Assembly: GCA_025331435.1 (NCBI GenBank)
Contig: JAIWNI010000094.1
Span: 45,587-109,586, forward strand
Length of the DNA stretch: 64,000 nucleotides
DNA from: Choanephora cucurbitarum
Taxonomy: Eukaryota; Mucoromycota; Mucoromycetes; Mucorales; Choanephoraceae
Direction of reading: 5' to 3'
A program made the translations under genes and the position numbers. Positions within the stretch are counted from its first letter, which is position 1. Every line of letters starts with the position of its first letter. Below are positions 45,842 to 56,213 of the stretch, in pieces. The notes under the pieces were generated by a model. That model was not told the DNA's origin and ran no database searches. It worked only from the letters and a program-made list of their open reading frames with translations.

Positions 45842-46935
45842 ATGGAATCTGTGTATTATGCAGTCTCAGATTCAGATGTGTCTTGGTACGCGAACAAACA
45901 TCCGAGTGATAATAGTCTTGAAAGTTCAAAAGTGTGTATATCGATACCATGTTGAAGAAAAAAAAAGTGTACAAGTTGCTTATATCTCTTTTTTTTTAGA
46001 TCAAAATTATAAGAGGATCATCTTTGATACAACACTATCAAACAAGGTTATTCCATTGAATACCCCTAGAATAGCAAAAGCAGACAGAGAGAAGCTTTCA
46101 AGGAACTATATTTTCAGAATGCAAAGTATAGAAGAAAATGCAACAGTTGTTCAATCACATCAGAACAAACAACAAAGCATTTGTTCATTAATTGAACACC
46201 ATTCAGGTTTTTTAGATATTTTGGAGCGCACTCTTCTTGCAAGAATTATGCTGATTTGTTTGATTATGTCTATCCAAATCTTGATCCTACTTACTCAAGA
46301 TAATCAAGATTTATATCGTATAATGAAGCATACTCTTCTTGACTTCTCATCCAAATGTTTCCGGTTTCTTTCTGCTTTTAAAAGCCACCATCAAAATATT
46401 CATTTCGAGTGCTAAGTTGTCAGAGTGCTTTGTCGCACAATAAAACCAATCACTGGTGTTTGATCATAATCTTATAGGTGCGAGAAGACTATAAAGAGCA
46501 TGCAAACTACGTCATCCTTGGCAGTCGATATACAAGGAGCAAGCTTCAGCTTTGCGGATGGTCTTGGTTATTCTACGTTAGTCGGACATATGGATGATGA
46601 ACGTGTTGTGTTTGAGGCGTCATCAGGTGGTGTAAGCGAAGATCAAAGCCGTACGCAGGATGATGCCTTGAAGTGGATAAAGGTCTTGACCTCAATCCTT
46701 GTGCTGAAGGCGTATGACCTAAAAAACGCTTGGTTCGAAACGTTCAAGAATTATATAGCTATCAGCGTTCAAGTCATCAAGCGGAAGACGACGTTGTCAG
46801 TCCTGTCAATGGATAAAGAAAAAAAGTTCGTTTTTGAAAAGAGATGAAGCGCTACCATTTCAATCTCATACCAAGAACGCTATGATTGGATCCAGGTCTT
46901 TGAGTTGCTTGCTGAATTCGAGGTATGACTATATG
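45842..46935 (+). pseudogene. Decayed gene of an unrecognised family
   Basis: Protein-like segments occur in succession in different frames: MESVYYAVSDSDVSWYANKH from 45842, then about 46000-46210 with RIAKADREKLSRNYIF, then NYADLFDYVYPNLDPTYSR at about 46240, REDYKEHANYVILGSRYTRS at about 46480, then 46600-46847 (DERVVFEASSGGVSEDQ...) and beyond a single TGA the stretch YQERYDWIQVFELLAEFE. A possible intron (GTGTGT...TTTTTAG, about 45930-45999) lies near the start, but its phase does not join cleanly. Frameshifts and stops show it is not functional. The layout (substrate-like acidic Ser-rich part, then an EAS-G segment, then a W-x-x-x-x-E-L-L-A end) suggests a dispersed gene family, which I cannot name. 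Confidence 0.55.
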
Positions 46936-47115
46936 ATGGTGGTATTTACATTGGCACAAGGTTTTGTTTCGTACAGCTCTCTAAATTGAAAAATCCGTAT
47001 ACAAGGTATGTGAATTCATAGTGATCCTTCTCATGCATATCCGCACCTGAGCTCATCAAACTTTTGTTAGAGAATCCTTAACATGTTTACTTTTAGATTT
47101 TACACATACATATTT

Positions 47116-47349
47116 TTATTTAATATCTGGCAGGTCCGCCTTTGGCATCAATAACAACCTGGCATCTATCCTTCTACTGGCAACAAGACACATGAAAAGA
47201 TCATGGCTGATCTCGTTCCATACTTCTAACAAAAGTTCCTTCATTTGAGCAGCATCTCGGACCGTATGCCGTTTACTCTCAATCCTCAACTCAAGAGCCC
47301 ACCACAAATGCTCAATGGGATTTAAGTCTGGGCTTTTTGCAGGCCAGAA
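47116..47349 (-). pseudogene. C-terminal fragment of a Tc1/mariner transposase
   Basis: Reads WPAKSPDLNPIEHLWWALEL, the conserved block that includes the last catalytic region (SPDLNPIE) of Tc1-type transposases, followed by MKELLLEVWNEI and the C-terminal tail to a TAG/TGA-free end near 47116. The N-terminal two thirds are missing beyond 47349. It belongs to the same superfamily as the remnant at 423-1245 but covers the part missing there. Confidence 0.85.
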
Positions 47350-48164
47350 CTCAAAAGGTTTATTAGAGTATGATATGAGGGAAAACTTAGGTACACCTTA
47401 CAAACCTCGTTCCTTCTTTATCCTTTATTTTCCTTGTACTACTATTGCCACTTATAAATTATCCAATGCACTTTCTACTTTTGCTTTTCTCTTTGGTTCC
47501 AATTCTAAACGTGAGCAGAGAGACTAGCAAAAGTAAGCTAAACTACGTATTTTTTTTTATTTATTATGTTATTAACCCCAATAAAGCTATTATTATCTTA
47601 TCCTAGTTATAAACTAGTTCTCCATATTTCAAATTTTTGACTGTCCGAAACAAAATCTTGTGCGACTGTATTTTATTTTATTTCTTTCTTCTTCAGAAGC
47701 AGCAAAGATGGGACTAGAGAGGCTAAGGCCGAAAATGAAAGCAGAAAAAACAGCCACTTGATGATGCGACACGCTACTGCTTGCTTTTACTCTTTCGAGC
47801 GTCTTGTTACGTTCTGTGTGGTCAGCTTTCAGTTTTCAACTTTTCTCTCTCTCTCTCTCGCTCTCTCTTTTTTTTTTTGCAATCGTTTTTAACATGGATG
47901 CAAATACGGAATCTACACACAGGGACCTTTGACTCATAGATGTTTGCTATATCCAACTAAAGCCCATCAAAAAGAAGCAAAATAACAGTAGAAACACGAT
48001 AGAGGAACGTCTTGTTTCTGTTTTGCAAACCTGAACCAACAACTACCCTTGTTAAATTGAACAAGTGTCTCGTTGCAGAATAGGCTTTAGCTACTGTTGA
48101 CTTCGAAGGTAAGATAGATAAAAGAGGACAGAACAAGGTGACACGTCGAACTTGAAAGGTTGAG
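47350..48164. other. Non-coding spacer
   Basis: AT-rich DNA with a (TC)n run at about 47843-47867. The 47690-47750 stretch loosely resembles 30560-30625. No gene is seen. Confidence 0.5.
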
Positions 48165-48296
48165 TATTGGATATTGGATATTGGATATTGGATATTGGAT
48201 ATTGGATATTGGATATTGGATATTGGATATTGGATATTGGATATTGAATATTGGATACTGCATACTGGAAACTGCATACTGGATATTGGATGTTGT
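48165..48296. repeat. TTGGATA heptamer array, second locus
   Basis: About 12 regular TTGGATA units followed by degenerate ones (TTGAATA, TACTGCATACTGG). Same unit and strand as the array at 31055. Confidence 0.9.
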
Positions 48297-51200
48297 AGGG
48301 AAAGAAGCAAGCCACCAGGTAAAGGCAAGGAAACTCATGCAAGTGGATTGGAATAGAGTGAGTATACAGATGTCTCGTGTGATGACGATTGTTAGAGGTC
48401 TTTCAGTATTTGAGTTCAAAGGGATGGCGAACAGTCCTTGGATCTACGGCGTAGACTTGCTAGCATGAGATCTTCTCAGATAACAAGACACCTCTTCAGC
48501 AACATGGATATCGTGTCCGATTGCAACTTGTTTTGCTGTCTCTTTTTGTTGTTGACAAGATGTATTCTTGATGACACAAGAGATGATTGGAAAGAAAAAA
48601 TAAACACTCGACCATGTTTGTCCCGTTGTCATGGGCTATCTTGATGAGACTTTGAAGTGCGAGGTTTTACCTGTTGATTTCGGCTTTTGGATGTTTAGGG
48701 AACAGATCTGGAAATATCATATCTCGATGGAGTTGGGAGGACAAAGCTAGATTAGTGAGACCAATGTCATTATTCTAACATTCTCTTGCTGCCCTCGAAA
48801 CACACCTTGGTTTAGCCTAGAAATCAGTCTCAGTAAGCACAGCATGCATACTATGCCAGCCTGATGCTCATGGAAGACAAGTGAACAGATTGTTGTATGT
48901 TGTCTGATCTTCAAGCTCAAGGCAAAATGGACCAAACAAGATGGATATAGCTTTCAACCATCCTATACATTTCATTCCAGTTTATTAACAGATTTTGGAG
49001 TCATATAAAACAAACAAAGAGTCTTTGGTTTTTGTCTATATTGCTGCCTTTATTTTAGGCACTATGTTGCTATTCATTTACAAATTGAAATGCCATTTTA
49101 TTTAAGCATCATTTTGTGGCTTAGGTCTTCTTAAAAAATTCAAATTTCAATCTTATAGACCTATTTAATTCATAGAGTAATGAATCCTTATGATGAATTG
49201 TTATGTATACCATAGCTTCTTTTTGAGAAATTCCATACACTTGGAGAGCATATTTATCGTGAAAAGACCAGCCTTAAAAGAGAATCTCAAAAATTGCCTT
49301 AGGAGTTGAGTTTATATCTGGCTGTATTCACTTCTTTCTCTATCTCAAATAGAAACACTTGTTACGCCATGTTAGATGAATTAGCCTCTTATATCGAGAA
49401 GGTTTTGATATTACTGGCAGCTAAAGATACTACTAGATTTATTTGCTCGAGAGAGGAGTAAATGCTTAATATCTGCAATTCGAGGTTTTTACAAAAATTA
49501 TATCATGGTTGCACAAACAACTCCCTTATTATCGTCTGATTTTTAGGATTGTTGCTTTTAATTTCTGTTAGAATTGCAAAGTGTTTCAACTTTTGTGATG
49601 GTCATTCTACTCAACACGCTCAACTCTCAACAAAAAGTAGCCAACGACGCGTAAATGATCAATCAACAAACTTTTTTTTTTGGTCTCGGATAATCTTACA
49701 ACCAGCATACATATAGCAACAGTAAAAAAATGGCCAAAAAAAGTCCAAACAACATATGGCTCATTTGACCAAGAACAAGTCTTCAAGATCGCTGCGTAGA
49801 AAGGGAAGCTATACTCATACTGTCAGTTGAAAAAGCAAAACAAAGCAATATGGAAGCGAGTGGCTAGGCTATTCTTCGTCTCAAAAGCACACAAGGTAAG
49901 AAGTAATGCTTAATTAAGCATGGAATGGAATAAATAAAGTCAAAGTTGAAAAGCTTTTTTTTTTCTTTTGGGATTGAAGACATGGACGAAGACAAGCATG
50001 TTATGGCAAGGAATATATGACATAGTATCGGCTAAAGAGAAAGTAAGAGGGAGAGGCAAATGTAAGGTAAGTTAGGTTTTCTTTCTGAGGCGACAATTAT
50101 GATGTATGAGATAAAATGAAAGGTTGGATGGTGGCCATTGAAGACAAACTGAAGGATAGAAGAATGGTAAGTTATGAGTGTAGATGGGTGGATCTTAGCT
50201 GTAGTGGTCATCTGTGAACAAGCACTTGATAGCTATACAAAGGAGCCAAGGACAACTGAATAGGACCAAAGATGGATGATATGGCTTTATTGGATCATTT
50301 AGACCTTTCAAATCGTCCTAACGAAACTATGCTAAATCGTTTTGATATGCAAGAAGTACCATGCTGTTATTGATAGTCATATTATCTACAGTAGCATAGG
50401 CGTCTGACTCTTATTGCAATTCTCTAAATGAACAAAAAAAATGACAATGATTTTAATTAAAATCTACATTTATCAAAGCGTAATAACGAATTTGGATTTG
50501 CGCTGAGTGTAAAAAATAAACAAATGGATATTGATTGTTGTCTAATCAGCAAAATTCTTCCCTTTTTTTAACCCAAATATACAGAAAGGATTCTCAAGTT
50601 AAATAGCTCAAGTGCAACAGTAATACTAGTACAATCATTCTTTGCGATAATATCAAAACATTTTGATAGGGCTTTGAGACCATTTACCAAAAATTAAAGC
50701 ACATCAGAACAATGAGATATAAAAAAAAAGGGAGATAAAAGCCAACAGCCCCTAACAGAAAATGAAATGATAAAGCTGAATAGCTCAAAGCTTATGACAA
50801 CATTGCGTAAGAGGAACTGTGTATAATAAAGATATAGAGGATGAGATAAGTTTAATGGCAAGACTATATTCTGACAAAGTAAATTTACAATATTAAATAC
50901 TAGCGAATAAATTTTTAGTGATCCCTGATTTCTCTGAACAATAGAAAGAATTCCTGCTTCTAGCCAAATTAGATTATCGCATAAATAATAAGGAGATGTG
51001 ATATTAATATCAGTCTGATTCAATGCCTTGATAAGCCAGTGCTTCAATTATCTAGCATTTTGGATCCAAGAGAGAGATCAATATCTAGCAGTCTTGCTAA
51101 ATGTAACATCAAGACTCGAGTGAAAACAGCCATTCTGTATTGCTGTGTTACTAGTCTATATGGTTTATTCTAGAAGCCTTGATTTGAAAGCTAGTTTGAA

Positions 51201-51466
51201 CATTATTTGGCAAACCGCTTTCAAGCACAAAGGAATAAACGTGACAAAGACTTCGAGGTTGTATTTGATTCTCTCTTGATTGCATTCATGCATAGAAAGT
51301 CAATTTTCTTTTGATTGTACTTTATTACAGTCCAGGTAATGGTGACTGGTAATCATACTTCTTATGACCAAATAATAAAAGATGACTTCAAAGAAATTGA
51401 CAATGAAGTGAACAACACTAAAGAAGGAAATAGCATGTCAACAACATATCTCTTTGTTTGACTAAT
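48297..51466. other. Long region without a supported gene
   Basis: AT-rich DNA. Short ORFs (up to 117 codons at 50694-51047 on the minus strand, hydrophobic) carry no recognised motif. The sequence looks like old decayed DNA. The last 100 bp form the promoter of the small gene that follows. Confidence 0.45.
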
Positions 51467-51474
51467 ATAAAAGA
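51467..51474 (+). promoter_or_regulatory. TATA box of the small Lys/Glu-rich gene
   Basis: TATAAAAG lies 68 bp before the proposed ATG, with a pyrimidine-rich leader (CTTCTTTTCGTCTTTGCTTTT) starting about 12 bp downstream, a spacing that fits a TATA-driven start near 51497. Confidence 0.55.
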
Positions 51475-51541
51475 GAGCGCTTCTTTTCGTCTTTGCTTTT
51501 ATCTTTATCTTCATACTTCAAATCATACTACAGTCTTAACT

Positions 51542-51977
51542 ATGCAAAATTGTACTACCATGGAAGCTCCCGGCACATCTATCAAGCAAACCGCTGCCAA
51601 AAATGACCCTGTTCCTGACTCAGTATTGGAATCCCTTATGTCCAAGATTCAGTCATTGTTGTCGTTCACTGAAGAGTAAGCAGAGTTAGTGTATTCTAAT
51701 ACCTTTTCTAACCAACTCGCTTGTATGTAGTATCAGGAAGAAGCAAAGTGAAGGCCACCAAGTTGAAAGCGAGCCAGTTGAGACCAAGCCAGTTGAGACC
51801 AAGCCAGTTGAGACCAAGCCAGCTAAGACCAGACAAACCAGAACTAAGCAGTCTAAGAGCAAGAAGGATGTAAGTAAGCCAGTAGAACCTCCAGTTAGAC
51901 GTGGTGCTGGCCAAAGACGTAAAGCTTTCAAGACAGACAAGTATGTCGATGATCTTACTGACAGCGATGATGAATAA
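51542..51977 (+). CDS. Small Lys/Glu/Pro-rich protein, two exons (unrecognised)
   Basis: Two exons, 51542-51675 and 51731-51977, are separated by a 55-bp intron with donor GTAAGC, a TTCTAACC branch-like sequence and acceptor TGTAG; the join restores one frame (TED-IRKK) and gives 126 residues. Both exons are coding-like, and the stop is followed by AATAAA at about 52077. The N-terminal part (to about residue 45) has a plausible amphipathic helix, SVLESLMSKIQSLLSF. Then come three VETKP repeats, a Lys/Arg-rich stretch (TRTKQSKSKKD), PPVRRGAGQRRKAF and an acidic end, YVDDLTDSDDE. Charge pattern and basic clusters suggest a nuclear protein, as inference. The start could be Met1 (51542) or Met7 (51560, context ACCATGG). 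Confidence 0.65.
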
Positions 51978-52689
51978 GACCCTAAATTCTAAGCAAATCG
52001 TACCTGCCGATGCAATTCTAGCAATAGTAACTTGATAAGACTTTTCTACCAGTCTTATTTCTGAACCTTTATTCAAAATAAAAAAAATGGTTGTTGCAAA
52101 AGACTAAACACACTTGATACATCATGTTTAACACAAAACAATTTATATCCAATCTGATGTCTTTGAAGTTGTTGCTCAAGCATTATATACGTCTTGTCAA
52201 AAAAAAAAAGAAACTATGAAGGATGCCATTTCGTGTTCAAAATGGTTGTCATTTCTGTTTTCCAATCCATCTTAAGGCTTATCTCAGCCAACTCTATTTT
52301 CGCTTATCTTTGAAAATATATATGCATATCTTAAGCACAATTACCATATTTTGGCACCACCATTTTTTGGCTCAACCAGTTTAACATAAAATCTGTAGTT
52401 CTTAGTTTTAAATATGATTCATGTACTAACTGATTTGAAAATAAGGGTTAATATATGAGATGCAGTAATAATTGAATAAGTGTACTGATTAAAATGCTGA
52501 TGATGAGATAGATAGAAAGCATAAAAGTAGAAAAGCGCTGGATAAAGAAAATAATAGAGTGAAAGAGTTACCAAGAGAAGATTCAGACAAAATAACTTAG
52601 GCACAAACATATTTTTTGTCACATTCAAGAAATCAAGATACTATAATATGTGTTGTGAGCTAAAATATTTGACAGATATTAAGTTGTAT
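51978..52689. other. Intergenic, no gene seen
   Basis: 3' region of the small gene, then AT-rich sequence up to the right copy of the large inverted repeat. Confidence 0.5.
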
Positions 52690-52990
52690 TACTTTTCTTG
52701 AATTGCATAATACTTTGTGCTCAACATATTCTATCGTATTAACTCTTGTCATTGGCTGTTATGGCCATTAAGAGGGAAACATAAGAGCAAAAAGCAAGCT
52801 GAGGAGCGATCGGATCGGTATTTGGCTCATTATCGACCCTTTCTTTTTTTTCTTTAGAATATCACACGGCCAACAGAATTCTGAAAGCTTACTTGGATCC
52901 TAATCCTGATTTCACAGAAAACAGAGCCTTTCTTTAAGGAAGATAGTCCAACAGGTGTAGTTTCTTTACTACTTCTATTTCTATCTTTTT

Positions 52991-53038
<48 letters not shown>

Positions 53039-53652
53039 CGTATATAGTGAATGTCTACACGTCTTGGCTCTTTCTTCTGACCCCAGTTTTACTCTTACTT
53101 TCCTTTTTTGGAAGCCATTGATCACATTCAACCTGTATTCCTTTACTATTAACCACTCTTTAAGCTTGACTTTTCGTGTGTATACTGACACTGTCTTAGA
53201 GAAATGGTCATTCACAACGCAGCTTTCATGGTTTACTTTCTGTTCTTTTTTTTTCACCCTTCCTTTCTGTTTCTTTTTAGGTTGAGAAAAAAAGGTTGAT
53301 GTTATACAAAACCTTATTTTAACCAAAAATTGTATTTTTCCTCTATTTTTTTTTGTTGCCCAGGATCGAAAAGCAGTGCATATCCTACTTTTACTTCTTC
53401 ACATACACAGACAAGACGACAATAAAGAAAGAAGCTTTGCATGACTTGGAAAGTGAAAGAAGAAAGTAATAAAGGTGAGCCTTCAGAAGTTTATTTTTTT
53501 TTAAACAATAAAGAGGGGATAAAAATCATGCTCTTTTACTGACTTTGAAATCTGATTTTATCATTCGTACTAAAAAGTAAAGTGCTAGACAACAAGAAGG
53601 AAGAAAATTATGTTGATCACTATGGGCACCAAAAAAAAAAAAGAGATTGTTA

Positions 53653-53679
53653 TGACAACACGTCATTTTGCGAACCAAT
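53653..53679 (+). promoter_or_regulatory. Conserved upstream module of paralogue B: TGACN5GTCA palindrome plus CCAAT box
   Basis: TGACAACACGTCA at 53653-53665 and CCAAT at 53675-53679, about 227-253 bp before the ATG at 53906, in the same order and spacing as in paralogue A. Confidence 0.45.
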
Positions 53680-53905
53680 CAACGGACAAAGAAGATATTG
53701 ATGAGAAAATAGAGAAATAGAGAAGACAGAGAAAAAAAAAAAAGAGGCAAGAAAAAGACAAGGGTTGATAGAGAGAGCAAGAGAGAGAGAACTTTTGTTT
53801 ACGCAACAACCATGCAAATCGATCAAATACTACTTGCATCTCTTTATTGACTTTTTTCTCTTTCTTTCACTTTTCTCTCACTCAAATTATATCAATTTAT
53901 TTACC

Positions 53906-54547
53906 ATGGAACCTTTCCGACGAATGAATTTTCTCAGTCGTATAATCGATATCAGCAGCAGTAAACTCAGGGCTACCCAAAGAAAAGGGTTCCCTCTTTC
54001 CAAAAAACTGTTTGTTGAGAAATGCATCAAGAATGCACAGAGAGAACACAGACGGCACTCTGCTATCATGACTGCTGCCGCTGCCGCTGCCGCTGCTACT
54101 GCCCCCTCTCCTCCTGCTGAGCCGCGTCTCTACACACCTCCTCCTATGCGCAGGAACCCATCGCTCTCGCCTTTGCCTGTGCCCCTGATGGCATTTGGAC
54201 CTCTTCCTGTTGGCGCCGGTACCAACGCAACGGTGACCACTGACACCGCCACCACCACCACCACAGTCGAGCGTGTGTCCAGGACACCAACTAGTGTCCG
54301 CACCACTACCACCATCACCATCGTCACCAAGGTGACTACAACCGTTACCTTTTGCGTTGCCCCTGGTGATATCAGGAGTGTGTACACCACCGCCACCACC
54401 ACCACCACCACCACTACTACTACCGCGACAGATGTGACCACTGTCACAAGACACATCCCTGTTGCTCCTGTCCCAAGCATACTGGGCAAAAGAAAGAGAG
54501 ATGATGACAACGATGAAAGTGACAGAAGTCGTTTCAGACGATTTTAA
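53906..54547 (+). CDS. Thr/Pro-rich protein with basic C-terminus, paralogue B (unrecognised family)
   Basis: Single-exon frame of 213 residues starting MEPFRRMNFL; the frame is open 47 codons upstream, but the shared Met with paralogue A and the ACCATGG context fix the start. Layout is as in paralogue A: a mixed N-terminus to REHRRHSAIM, an Ala run, APSPPAEPRLYTPPPMRRN, a Val/Thr-rich middle, a longer Thr run (ten versus seven) and the KRKRDDDNDESDRSRFRRF end. About a third of the first 55 residues differ from paralogue A, while the remaining 150 differ at only a few positions. Indels are whole codons. Function is unknown; the C-terminus looks like a nuclear localisation signal. Confidence 0.7.
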   Translation: MEPFRRMNFLSRIIDISSSKLRATQRKGFPLSKKLFVEKCIKNAQREHRRHSAIMTAAAAAAAATAPSPPAEPRLYTPPPMRRNPSLSPLPVPLMAFGPLPVGAGTNATVTTDTATTTTTVERVSRTPTSVRTTTTITIVTKVTTTVTFCVAPGDIRSVYTTATTTTTTTTTTATDVTTVTRHIPVAPVPSILGKRKRDDDNDESDRSRFRRF

Positions 54548-55230
54548 CTCTTCTTCTCTTCCTCTCTTCCTTTCTCTGGCGTCTTTTTCTTTTTCCTTTT
54601 CTGTCTTTTTGCTTGCGGCTGCTGATTCGTCGGTGGCTGCAGCATACCAACAGGCCTTCGTTTGTGCTCTCCGCTTCGTTGCTTTGCGACTGCTGCTTTT
54701 TAGTCTGTGGTTGCAGCATTGACAACCCGCTGTCGATTTTCTTGCTGGTTTCCTGCTCCTGCTCCTTGTCTGTTCCTTGCCTGCTCTTCCCCTGCCAATG
54801 GCTGCTGCTTTGTCGGTGGCTGTGGTAGGTTTCCAAGGCTTTCGTTTGTGGTGCTTTTTTTTTTCTTTTCGCTTGCTTGGTGTTACTGCCTATGTCAGTA
54901 ATGCTAGCATTCAATCACTGGCTGTCGTTTGTTTTGGTTCCTTGGTTTTTCCTTCTCTTTCTTGTTCCTGCTGCTGCCTGTTCGGTAGCATGGCCTGCTT
55001 TACAGGCTTTCGTGTGTGTGCTCCCTCCTTGCCTTCTCTATAGGTTAGTGGCTGCTGCTTTGTCGGTGGTTGCGCCTACCATCACTGTCTGTCGTTCGTG
55101 CCGGTTTTTTTCTGACTTTTGCTTGTTCCTGCTGCTGCTTCGGCGGTGGTATGGCTTGCTTTACAGGCCTCTGTTTAGGTTGGTCCTTTACCTGCCTTTC
55201 CTACACTTGCAGATACAAATAAACAAATGC
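54548..55230. repeat. GC-rich degenerate tandem repeat downstream of paralogue B
   Basis: Same block as 28010-28707 in inverted orientation, with GCTGCTGCTTTGTCGGTGG and TGGCCTGCTTTACAGGC modules. Small non-triplet indels relative to the left copy change all reading frames. Confidence 0.7.
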
Positions 55231-56057
55231 ATCTTTTTCATTGATAGCATGCTCACAAACACTTGCATTTTGGTTTTCTTGGTTAGTCTGTGGATGTTTT
55301 TGAACATCAATCCACTTGATTTTGCGAAACATAGTGCGGCTGGCAAGAGATTGTTTAAAGTAGTGATTTAAAGAGTAAGTTTTGTTCTTTTACTTTCTCC
55401 TTCTTTCTTGTTTGCTCGCTATAAAATAGAAGATTCAGCTAAAAGAAAACCTTCTGATCAGATCTTTTCAAGCAGGAAAAGCGGACTGATGGCACTCGTT
55501 TTATTGCATACAGCAATCTCATCGAATATGGAAATCTTTATATCTACTGACTTGGTTTTTTCCTTTTCATCTAGTTCCCCTTCATGTGGTTGTCATCATG
55601 CATAAAAAATCCAGTCAGGTATCTAGGACTTGGTTCTAGTGCCGAGCGACAGTACACAAACTAAAGCTTCTGACGGATGTTAAAGATCCAGTGGGATAAT
55701 GCACATCTGTCTGATGTCAATACTTGCATGATTATTCAGATGTTTGTATGTTGTATATATATGCTGTGAGCTTCCGGATCTTTACGTAAAGATGCTTACT
55801 TCAGTTGCCATACCTATTGGATAATAACTCGATGCTATTGCAGTGCTCTTTATTTTTTTCTTGTAATCATATACTCAATTTATAAGCATACCTCTTGGTC
55901 TTGTTTCGTTTCGCGAGTAGCTTTGGTTGATGCCAACGAGATAGAAAACATGATGAATTCCGCTCAGTACTGTAGACCAAACAATATTGGCAAAAAAAAA
56001 GCATTTGTTAGAAGCAAATGTTTGCTTTCATGTAAAAGAAGTAAAATATTCCCAGTA

Positions 56058-56213
56058 CAATAGTCGCTTTTTTAAGAGTGTTTATCTTCTTGAGAAATAC
56101 GCTCTAAAATTGAGCATACTCTTAGACCGAATGGTATTTAAGCGTTTGAGGCGATTTTCAAGTGGAAGAGTGGTATTTCATATGAAGCATACTCTCAACT
56201 CGAACGACTATTG
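56058..56213. mobile_element. TA-flanked MITE, copy 3 (inverted relative to copy 1)
   Basis: 156-bp element with ends CAATAGTCGCT and CGACTATTG, flanked by TA (56056-56057 and 56214-56215). Its reverse complement aligns over nearly the full length with copy 1, including ACTTGAAAATCGC, AAGAGTATGCTCAAT and GTATTTCTCAAGAA. Confidence 0.85.

Larger units (their letters stand above)
52690..55735. repeat. Right copy of the ~3-kb inverted duplication
   Basis: Matches the reverse complement of about 27490-30490 from GATAATGAGCCAAATA (minus strand near 52835) to ACATCAGACAGATGTGCA (minus strand near 55715). It contains a private (TC)n expansion at about 52998-53031 where the left copy has only a short purine run. 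It carries paralogue B and the GC-rich downstream repeat. Confidence 0.9.

Noticed and set aside
50694..51047. 117-codon minus-strand ORF
   Set aside because: A hydrophobic translation of AT-rich DNA without a recognisable domain; no supporting signals.
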